From assembly GCA_017613275.1 (NCBI GenBank), contig JAGAED010000006.1:88841-152840 (forward strand): 64,000 nt of DNA, read 5' to 3'. This stretch comes from Clostridia bacterium. GTDB taxonomy: Bacteria; Bacillota; Clostridia; TANB77; CAG-508. Both the position numbers and the translations under genes were made by a program. Of this stretch, positions 7,706 through 14,914 are shown in pieces. Position 1 is the stretch's first letter. Each line of letters begins with the position of its first letter. The notes below the pieces were generated by a model. That model made no database searches. It saw only the letters and a list, made by a program, of their open reading frames with translations, and had not been told where the DNA came from.

Positions 7706-10700
7706 ATGGAAGAATTATTTGGAATAGAGAATTTTAATATAATACAAGATGAGGAAAATTATTACTTTTTCCGTGCTTTAAATATGGCAGACAACAGAGA
7801 TGTTGAAGAAGGCATAACACTTGATGGAGACGGAAGAGTTGCAAGAATTCGTACAGATAGAGAAAGATATTTGGAAAATCCAGAAAATGGAACACCTAAA
7901 TATAATGCAGAAGATGAAATAAGCTTAGAACAGGCTCATGACCATATAAAGGTGCATTATAGGAAAGATACAAATTGTATATCTCTAGCAAGTGATGCAA
8001 ATGTTGTAATTGACTATGGTAGAGGAAATTACAAAGATAGATATGTAATGGTTAAAATATCAAAAAAAGAAATGGGCGAAAAGGTAAAATTTGCTGGTCA
8101 ATATATGTTAGAAGAAATAGAAAAAAGAGTTAAAGACTATATTTCTTCACTAAATCCTGATGATGAAAGAGATAGCGAAATCCTTGAAGAATTAGATAGA
8201 ATTGAAAAATCACAATCAACAGAAGAAATTAAGGAAATAGTAAAAACAACATATACTGGTCAAATTGATATTTCTAAAAGTGGAATGAAGCAAGGAATTC
8301 AGTATAGAGCGCCTGTTTCAAGATTTAGTGAATATCAAACTTTAAATGATGAACAGAACTTAGCAAAAAACAAGCTAGTTGGGAAACTTACTCTTTTAGA
8401 AAGAAAAGATGAATATAAAAGACTATTACTACATGCTAACAATAGTAAAATATTAGAAACAATTGGTAGTGCTTTTTCTTCCATGGAATTGTTGCATTAT
8501 GGAGATATACAAGGAGAGGTAATTCAAGAAGTACCAAGCAAAATAATGGATATGTTTTCTTTAATTCAACAAGTTAAGGCGGATTTCCCCAATATTAATG
8601 AGTTAAAGAGCGAATTAGTAGATTTTACTAAGTTTGAGATGAAATTTAATATTCCAGAAAATAGTATATTAAATAGAGAAGATAAAGTAAAAGATAATTT
8701 CACAATAGAAGAAATGTATAATTTAACAGCTGGAAGAGTGGCTTATGGTAATGCAGATTCTATTATAAAAAATGTTTTTTACTTAGCAAAATCTCAAGTA
8801 AGAGCAAGAGAGTTAGCAAATGTTTTGAATCAAATCACTGGTAATAATCCTAATTATGCTGAGATTATAGATTATATTTATAAAAATGGGTTTGAAATTG
8901 AGCCAGATGTCATAACAAGAAAAACAGGAAAAGGCTATCAAATTAGTGAAGCTGTAAGCCTTGATTTAAAGGAAAATGAGAGAAATCTTGTAGAAGAAAT
9001 TAAACAATTATCTAATGAAGAGTTACTTGAAATAATGCAGAAAGGTGGACTTTCAGATACAAGAGGAATAATTACAAAGAACTTTTTAGAAGTTCAGGAA
9101 AATGAAAAAATCAGTCTAGAAGATTATTATGCAGAAGCTATAATTGACTTACATGACTGGCAAAAGCTAGGAATAGAAGAATTTACTATTGAACAAAGAA
9201 ATGATTTAATTAAAAAACTAAAAGAAAGCGAATGCGTTTCAATTTACAAAAAGCTAAAAGATGCGCAAATACCAGAAAAAGATATTCCAAAGTATTTAAT
9301 AAATATCGCTTCAAGAGATAATTTAAAAAGTATTCTAAATGAAGAAAATTTTGTTGAATTGATTAAACAAAATGAACAAGAGCTAAAACAAGAACTTTCA
9401 ATCCCTCAAATAGAAACATATTTAGGGTATTATGCAGTAAATGAAACAGGATTAGTTTTAAGAGATTATCAAAGAAATGCGGTTGTAAAAACAGATGAAA
9501 TATTTGAAAACAAAAAGTTTGCTTCAGTAGTATTACCAACAGGTGGAGGAAAGAGCTTTGTTGCATTAACGGAGCTTATGGAACACAAAGATGAAAAAAT
9601 GCTTTATCTAGCTCCTTCAAACGAAATATTGGAGCAGATGAAAGATTATATTATAGAATATGTTCATGGATTACAAGGAACTTTAGGTAAAAAATCAAAA
9701 GAAGAAATAATTGCAGAAGTGTTTCATAATATAGCATTTGAAACATATCCAGGTTTACTTGCTAAAAAAGGTAAAGAAACAATAAAACAAGAATATGGTT
9801 TTATTGTTTTAGACGAATTACATAGAACTGGTGCAAGCGAGTGGGAAGATAGACTAGACCAATTATTAGAAAATCAAAATGAAAATGTAAAAGTACTAGG
9901 AATAACAGCAACTCCAACAAGAGATATGGACGATAGAAACATGGCAAATGAAACAGCTCTAAAACTAGGTTACACACCAGAAGAAGTTCAAAAAAGGGAA
10001 CATATTGCTATGGATATGGACTTAGTAGAAGCCATCAAACTTGGCTTAGTTGTAAATCCTAAAATAGTATCTTGTGAATATTCATTAAAAACAGACGGTA
10101 GAATGGAAGATTTGCTAGAAACTATTAACTCTATTGAAGATGAAAATGTTAGAAAAGAAAAACTAGCAAAATATGAACAATTAAGAAGAAGTTTGGATGA
10201 AGCAGAAGGAATCCCCGAAATTCTACAATCAAATGTAAAACCAGGTGGAAAATATATAGTATTTATTCCAGTTACAGATAAAGGCGAAGAATTTGAAGAT
10301 GAAGATGGAAATAAGATTGGTAAAAAATCTGGAGCAGATAAAATAAAAGAATGTGAAAAAGATATAAAAGAAAAATATCTTAAAAATTCTGGTATAAATC
10401 TTAAATGCTATTCAATGCTTGGAGCATATGGAGATAAGAAAAATGAGGCACAATTAAAGTTATTTGAAACAGATGAATCAAAAGATACAAAATTCATGAT
10501 AGTAATGAACAAAGCAAATGAAGGGCTTCATGTAAAAGGAATAGACGGAATTATTTGGTTCAGAGCATTAGACGAAAACTCTAAAATATTATATTTACAA
10601 CAATTAGGAAGAGCAATATACTCAGAAGATCCAAACAATCCAACACCAGATGAAAAAAGACCAATTATAATTGATTTAGTAAACAATACTCTAAATGTAG

Positions 10701-12835
10701 ATATAGATAAAGAAATTAAAAATAATAACAGATTAGATGACCTTCAATTATTATCTGTTGTAGTAGATTGGGTAAAAATGCATAATGGCTTACCAGACAT
10801 AGATAGTACAAACAAAACAGAACAACGCTATGCAGCAACATTATATAGAATTCAAAATAAATACCAAGAATATTTAAACGGATTTGAAAATTATCCAGAC
10901 CTAGATGAAAAAAAGAAAATACAAATCCAAACAATAATAGAAAAAGGCTTAGAAATTGACCTTTGGGATACTGAACTTCCACCCAAATCAGCAGAAGACA
11001 TAGATAAAATAATAAATGTTGATACATTTGAAGTTAGAGGCTTGATGAAAGACTTTGTAGAATTAGAAAATGAGGTGGATGAAATTGCTGGTAGTGCTAT
11101 ATTACTTAAAAATGCACTAAAAATAGAAAAATGGTGTGAAGAGAATTTTGGGGATAAACCAGTATGGGAAAGAAGGTTGCCAAATTCTAAGTCAGAAGAT
11201 GAAGAAGAGAAGAGACTTGGGATTGCATTAGGAACTATAAGAATAAGAATAAAACAATATGAAGGAATACCAATAGAACAAATAGAAGATGAGGATGACC
11301 GCAAAATTACTGAAATAATTGAAAGACTAGATAGAGAATATGCATTTGGACGTAATCAGACTCATAACTCATTAGGAAATGCATTAGAAATAGAAAATTG
11401 GTGCGAAGAAAAATTTAAAGATAAAAAACCATGGGAAAGAAGATTGCCAACAGGTGAATCGAAAGATGAAGAAGAGAAAAGATTAGGAAAAGCATTAAAG
11501 GACTTAAGAAAAAAACTAAAACAATATGAAGGAATACCAATAGAACAAATAGAAGATGATGATGCTCGCAAAATTGCTGAAATACTTGAAGAACTTGATA
11601 GAGAATATGCATTTGGATTTCAACAGAATCATTGTTTATTAGGAAATGCATTAGAAATAGAAAATTGGTGCGAAGAAAATTTCAGAGAAAAAAAACCATG
11701 GGAAAGAAGATTGCCAACAGGTGGATCGAAAGATGAAGAAGAGAAAAGACTAGGATGTAACTGGAATGCTTTAAAAACTAAAATAAAACAATATGAAGGA
11801 ATACCAATTGAAGAAATAGAAGATGAAGATCACCGCAAAATTGCTGAAATAATGGAAAGACTTGATAGAGAATATGCATTTGGACGTAATCAGACTCATA
11901 ACTCATTAGGAAATGCATTAGAAATAGAAAATTGGTGTAAAGAAAAATTTGAGGAAAAGAAGTTATGGGAAAGAAGATCACCATCACAAAACTCATCAGA
12001 TGAAGAAGAAAAAAGATTGGGGCAAGCTTTAAGTGATTTAAGAAAAAAACTAAAACAATATGAAGGAATACCAATAGAGCAAATAGAAGATAAAGATGAT
12101 AGAAAAATTGCTGAAATAATTGAAAGACTTGATAGAGAATATGCATTTGGAGAAGGTCAAATTCATAATTTATTAGGAAACGCATTAGAAATAGAAAATT
12201 GGTGTAAAGAAAAATTTGGAGATAAGCCAGTATGGAAAAGAAAAACACCATCACAAAAATCAACAAATGAAGAAGAGAAAAAACTTGGAAATGAACTACA
12301 GGCGTTGAAAAAGAAAAGAAAAAAATATGAAGGGATACCAAGTGAAAAGATAGAAAATGAAGAAGATAGGAAAATAGTAGAAATAGTAAGAAGAATAGAG
12401 AAAAAATATGCATTTGGAGAAGGTCAAATTCATAATTTATTAGGAAACACATTAGAAATAGAAAATTGGTGTAAAGAAAAATTTGGAGATAAGCCAGTAT
12501 GTGAAAGAAAATTACCATCACTCAAATCAATAGATGAGGAAGAGAAAAGATTAGGAAGAGCATTAAAGACTATAAAAAACAGATTAAAACAATATAAAGG
12601 AATACCAATAGAAAAAATAGAAGACGAAGAAGATAGAAAAATTGCTGAAATAATTGATAGACTTGATAGAGAGTATAATTATAAAAAAACAAAAGCGCAA
12701 GATGTAGGCGAAGCCGGCTTCGAAGTCGGAATAGGCGACATAGACAAATTTGACGAAGTAAGTCAGGTATTTGATAGTGTAGTTGAAAAAACAAAAGAAG
12801 AAACTAAAAAAGGAGGAACAAATAGAGATGAGTAA
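7706..12835 (+). CDS. Large DEAH-like superfamily 2 helicase with six C-terminal 89-residue repeats (island module A)
   Basis: 1709 residues, starting at ATG 7706 behind GAGGGG; the longer frame from 7679 has no ribosome site. Residues 1-590 have no domain I can name. The SF2 core runs from about 590 to 1010: LPTGGGKS Walker A near 611-617, DELH box near 703-706, TATPTR near 734, and QQLGRA motif VI near 965. Residues ~1136-1669 are six tandem copies of an 89-residue unit (WCEEKF..., EEEKRLG..L, YEGIP, RLDREYAFG) that resembles helicase-associated domains. The last ~40 residues (GEAGFEVGIGDIDKFDE) are shared with module B. Arg codons are mostly AGA. Nucleic-acid translocation is likely; a defence or mobile-element role is only inferred. 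Confidence 0.8.
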   Translation: MEELFGIENFNIIQDEENYYFFRALNMADNRDVEEGITLDGDGRVARIRTDRERYLENPENGTPKYNAEDEISLEQAHDHIKVHYRKDTNCISLASDANVVIDYGRGNYKDRYVMVKISKKEMGEKVKFAGQYMLEEIEKRVKDYISSLNPDDERDSEILEELDRIEKSQSTEEIKEIVKTTYTGQIDISKSGMKQGIQYRAPVSRFSEYQTLNDEQNLAKNKLVGKLTLLERKDEYKRLLLHANNSKILETIGSAFSSMELLHYGDIQGEVIQEVPSKIMDMFSLIQQVKADFPNINELKSELVDFTKFEMKFNIPENSILNREDKVKDNFTIEEMYNLTAGRVAYGNADSIIKNVFYLAKSQVRARELANVLNQITGNNPNYAEIIDYIYKNGFEIEPDVITRKTGKGYQISEAVSLDLKENERNLVEEIKQLSNEELLEIMQKGGLSDTRGIITKNFLEVQENEKISLEDYYAEAIIDLHDWQKLGIEEFTIEQRNDLIKKLKESECVSIYKKLKDAQIPEKDIPKYLINIASRDNLKSILNEENFVELIKQNEQELKQELSIPQIETYLGYYAVNETGLVLRDYQRNAVVKTDEIFENKKFASVVLPTGGGKSFVALTELMEHKDEKMLYLAPSNEILEQMKDYIIEYVHGLQGTLGKKSKEEIIAEVFHNIAFETYPGLLAKKGKETIKQEYGFIVLDELHRTGASEWEDRLDQLLENQNENVKVLGITATPTRDMDDRNMANETALKLGYTPEEVQKREHIAMDMDLVEAIKLGLVVNPKIVSCEYSLKTDGRMEDLLETINSIEDENVRKEKLAKYEQLRRSLDEAEGIPEILQSNVKPGGKYIVFIPVTDKGEEFEDEDGNKIGKKSGADKIKECEKDIKEKYLKNSGINLKCYSMLGAYGDKKNEAQLKLFETDESKDTKFMIVMNKANEGLHVKGIDGIIWFRALDENSKILYLQQLGRAIYSEDPNNPTPDEKRPIIIDLVNNTLNVDIDKEIKNNNRLDDLQLLSVVVDWVKMHNGLPDIDSTNKTEQRYAATLYRIQNKYQEYLNGFENYPDLDEKKKIQIQTIIEKGLEIDLWDTELPPKSAEDIDKIINVDTFEVRGLMKDFVELENEVDEIAGSAILLKNALKIEKWCEENFGDKPVWERRLPNSKSEDEEEKRLGIALGTIRIRIKQYEGIPIEQIEDEDDRKITEIIERLDREYAFGRNQTHNSLGNALEIENWCEEKFKDKKPWERRLPTGESKDEEEKRLGKALKDLRKKLKQYEGIPIEQIEDDDARKIAEILEELDREYAFGFQQNHCLLGNALEIENWCEENFREKKPWERRLPTGGSKDEEEKRLGCNWNALKTKIKQYEGIPIEEIEDEDHRKIAEIMERLDREYAFGRNQTHNSLGNALEIENWCKEKFEEKKLWERRSPSQNSSDEEEKRLGQALSDLRKKLKQYEGIPIEQIEDKDDRKIAEIIERLDREYAFGEGQIHNLLGNALEIENWCKEKFGDKPVWKRKTPSQKSTNEEEKKLGNELQALKKKRKKYEGIPSEKIENEEDRKIVEIVRRIEKKYAFGEGQIHNLLGNTLEIENWCKEKFGDKPVCERKLPSLKSIDEEEKRLGRALKTIKNRLKQYKGIPIEKIEDEEDRKIAEIIDRLDREYNYKKTKAQDVGEAGFEVGIGDIDKFDEVSQVFDSVVEKTKEETKKGGTNRDE
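11111..12712 (+). repeat. Six tandem 267-bp coding repeats
   Basis: Units begin at 11111, 11378 and then every 267 bases, each encoding 89 residues starting NALEIENWC. Copies 2-4 are the most alike and copies 5-6 the most diverged (copy 6 changes VWERR to VCERK). They are in frame, so this is a protein repeat array, prone to recombination. Confidence 0.85.
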
Positions 12836-13265
12836 ATATACTGATGCATTTACACAAGTATATGTAATATTAAATGAATTAGATGACAATGCTTATGATA
12901 AAATTCCTCCAGAAGTTGTTGATGCAATTAGAAAAAACAGAAATAAAGAATACAAATTCGAAGTGGATAAAAGTATAGATTTAAAAGATAATGACTTACT
13001 TCCAGAAGCAAGAGCATTATTATTTAAAATATACAGAGATTATCTAGCAACACCAGAACAAAGAGTTAAAATAATAAAAATGCAAAATGAAGAAAGAAGA
13101 AAAAGTGAACTAAGAAAACAGCAACAATACAACAAAGAGGTATTTGAAAATAAAAAGCTAGAATCTGAGCCCCAAACTAACCAACCCAAAACACAACTTG
13201 TACTATATAAAGAAAATGTATTTAAGAAAATATGTAAGAAACTAAAAGGGATTTTTAAAAAATAA
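12828..13265 (+). CDS. Conserved 145-residue partner protein, copy A
   Basis: Unknown function. The ATG at 12828 lies behind AAAGGAGGA and overlaps the helicase stop by 8 bases, which implies translational coupling. The product starts MSKYTDAFTQVYVILNEL, has a compact acidic N-terminal region (1-80), a K/R/Q-rich helical middle and a basic amphipathic C-terminus ending KKLKGIFKK. By my comparison it differs from copy B (16936-17373) at 7 of 145 positions. No signal peptide or catalytic motif is visible. The strict pairing with proteins that carry the same tail suggests it binds them, but that is inference. Confidence 0.75.
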   Translation: MSKYTDAFTQVYVILNELDDNAYDKIPPEVVDAIRKNRNKEYKFEVDKSIDLKDNDLLPEARALLFKIYRDYLATPEQRVKIIKMQNEERRKSELRKQQQYNKEVFENKKLESEPQTNQPKTQLVLYKENVFKKICKKLKGIFKK

Positions 13266-13285
13266 TCAGTACCAATAATTACCAA

Positions 13286-13332
13286 AAGTCGAATTTTGTC
13301 GAACGATTTATGTTGACAAAACTCGACTTTTT
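13286..13332 (+). terminator. Hairpin after module A, containing a TGTCGAA box and a TTGACA
   Basis: A 16-bp stem (AAAGTCGAATTTTGTC / GACAAAACTCGACTTT) with a T run terminates module A. The left arm contains TGTCGAA (13297-13303), the 0A-box core. The loop and right arm contain TTGACA (13313-13318), followed after 18 bases by TATATT, so the segment could also act as a promoter for what follows. Confidence 0.6.
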
Positions 13333-13434
13333 ATGTTATATTAAACAAAATTAAAATTCATTTTATTTAAAATCTTTATTTTAAAAATCTTAGAATTTCC
13401 AATTAAATTAAAAAACAAAAGGAATATAAATGTC

Positions 13435-13463
13435 TTGACAAATAGTACTAAATATAGTATTAT
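13435..13463 (+). promoter_or_regulatory. Promoter of hicAB
   Basis: TTGACA (13435-13440), a 17-base spacer and TATTAT (13458-13463), about 50 bases before hicA. Confidence 0.65.
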
Positions 13464-13515
13464 AATATCAGATATATTTATATTTCAAATATGCACAATA
13501 AGGAGTGATATAAAT

Positions 13516-13744
13516 ATGTCTACAATTGATAAGTTAATTGAAAAAATGAAAAGACAGCCTAATGGTATAAGATTTCAAGAGCTAGCGAGAGTATTGGAAT
13601 ATAATGGATATGCAATGAAGACAAAAACACGGAACCTCACATAGACAATTCATAAATGCAACTGGAGATGTAATAACAATTAAACAAGAAAATCCATTAA
13701 AAGCTGTATATGTTAAAGATGTACTAAAAAGAATAGGAGAATAG
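13516..13744 (+). CDS. hicA: HicA-family mRNA interferase toxin, +1 frameshift at CGG
   Basis: Small dsRBD-fold toxin that cleaves mRNA and is normally held by HicB. ATG 13516 follows AAGGAG. The frame reads normally through GIRFQELARVLEYNGYAMKTKT, then meets CGG (13630-13632) and would stop after four more codons. Skipping one base gives GGA and continues TGTSHRQFINATGDV to KRIGE, stop 13742-13744, restoring the motif with the catalytic His (TSHRQF) and a normal 75-residue length. Read conventionally it is a pseudogene; the same CGG break in four other genes suggests programmed frameshifting instead. hicB follows 42 bases later. Confidence 0.8.
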
Positions 13745-13786
13745 AAAAAAATTATTTGAGTAGAATTATTAAAGGAGGATTGTAAC

Positions 13787-14134
13787 ATGAAAAAAGTAGA
13801 CGACTATATGAAATTGCCATATAATTATATTATTCAACCAGTAAATGATGAAAGTGGATTTTATTATTATGCCCGTGTGCTTGAATTCGATGGATGTCAA
13901 AGTACAGGAGAAACTTTTGAAGAAGCATATAGTAATTTAAAAGATGCTATGGAAGGTTGGATTGAAGCAAAATTAGAAGGTGGGTTTAAGGTGCCTTTAC
14001 CAGTGGGATATGAAAATTTTAGTGGCAAATTTGTTGTTAGAATACCAAAATCTTTACATTATAAACTTTCATTAGAAGCTGAACAAGAGGGAGTTTCTTT
14101 AAATCAATATGCTTTATATAAGTTAAGTAATTAA
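13787..14134 (+). CDS. hicB: HicB-family antitoxin
   Basis: 115-residue antitoxin with a HicB/DUF1902-like N-terminal domain (YYYARVLEFDGCQSTGETFEEA) and a C-terminal ribbon-helix-helix DNA-binding segment (FVVRIPKSLHYKLSLEAEQEG). It probably neutralises HicA and autoregulates the operon. An AAAGGAGG site precedes ATG 13787, and the frame is intact. The pair sits between the two island modules, a common location for toxin-antitoxin cassettes. Confidence 0.88.
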   Translation: MKKVDDYMKLPYNYIIQPVNDESGFYYYARVLEFDGCQSTGETFEEAYSNLKDAMEGWIEAKLEGGFKVPLPVGYENFSGKFVVRIPKSLHYKLSLEAEQEGVSLNQYALYKLSN

Positions 14135-14142
14135 AAATACAC

Positions 14143-14181
14143 AAAAAGAAGAGGAGTCTACATTGTAGAGTCCTTTTCTTT
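14143..14181 (+). terminator. Terminator after hicB
   Basis: The imperfect stem AAAAGAAGAGGAGTCTACA / TGTAGAGTCCTTTTCTTT follows the hicB stop by a few bases and ends in a T-rich run. Confidence 0.7.
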
Positions 14182-14189
14182 AATGTAAT

Positions 14190-14696
14190 CTAATTATTAT
14201 TTTCATTTTTTTCTTTTATTTTTATATTAATCTTTTTTACAAGTAAATTTTCTTTAACATCTTTTATCATAAAAACTAAACATGCTACTGCATAGATAAT
14301 TACCATAATTATAACATTTAACATAGCAACATTTTTTGAATAAATACTTTCAATATTTATAAGATTAAGGGATATAATCATTCCTAAAACTGATAATAAT
14401 AATAATAAAACTGAAATACATGGATGTTTATACGTGAATTTAATAGTTGTTTCTCTATTCAAAAATAATAATGCGGTATTGAGATTTACAAATACTATAA
14501 AATAGGCTAAGCCCATAACCATTGCTTGATATACTAAAGTTCTTATATTGTTTAATTGAAGTAATTCTTTATTAGCTGCATCTTCTCCTACAATACAAAA
14601 GATACCAGCATATGATAGTATTAGTAAAGTTACTCCTATTGGAAATCCAATTAAAGAAGAAGTAAAAAGTTTTTTTACAATATTTTCTTTTTTCAT
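14190..14696 (-). CDS. Four-transmembrane hypothetical protein
   Basis: 168-residue membrane protein with four hydrophobic helices separated by short loops and a basic C-terminal tail (VKKINIKIKEK). The layout resembles DUF3021-type proteins but I cannot confirm that family. ATG 14696 is chosen because AGGAG lies at proper spacing; the GTG at 14705 is too close to it. It lies antisense between hicB and module B, and is divergent from module B. Confidence 0.6.
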   Translation of the reverse strand: MKKENIVKKLFTSSLIGFPIGVTLLILSYAGIFCIVGEDAANKELLQLNNIRTLVYQAMVMGLAYFIVFVNLNTALLFLNRETTIKFTYKHPCISVLLLLLSVLGMIISLNLINIESIYSKNVAMLNVIIMVIIYAVACLVFMIKDVKENLLVKKINIKIKEKNENNN

Positions 14697-14849
14697 TTTT
14701 CTCACACTCCTACATTCCTAAAAATTCTTTCAATTTTTATTGGACTTTGCATTACTTTTTAACTATTCGGTAAAATATAGAATATAAATGGTATGTTTTG
14801 GTGGAAAATATTACAAAAACATAACAAATACATTAAATTTTGGTTACTT

Positions 14850-14880
14850 TTAACAACTATATTGCTATTTGTGGTAAAAT
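14850..14880 (+). promoter_or_regulatory. Promoter region of island module B
   Basis: TTAACA and TAAAAT with a 19-base spacer, in a ~70-base stretch that aligns with the module A upstream region. The -10 is slightly uncertain because TATAAT follows immediately at 14881. Confidence 0.5.
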
Positions 14881-14914
14881 TATAATGATAAATTGTATTT
14901 TTAGGGAGCAAATT

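Noticed and set aside
11778..12521. 247-residue minus-strand open frame inside the helicase
   Set aside because: It is an antisense shadow of the tandem 267-bp repeats: Leu/Phe-rich, no ribosome site, and it repeats with the same period as the sense repeats.
11111..12712. CRISPR or non-coding satellite array
   Set aside because: The period is 267 bp, with no short repeat-spacer alternation, and the units are in frame with clear protein-level conservation.
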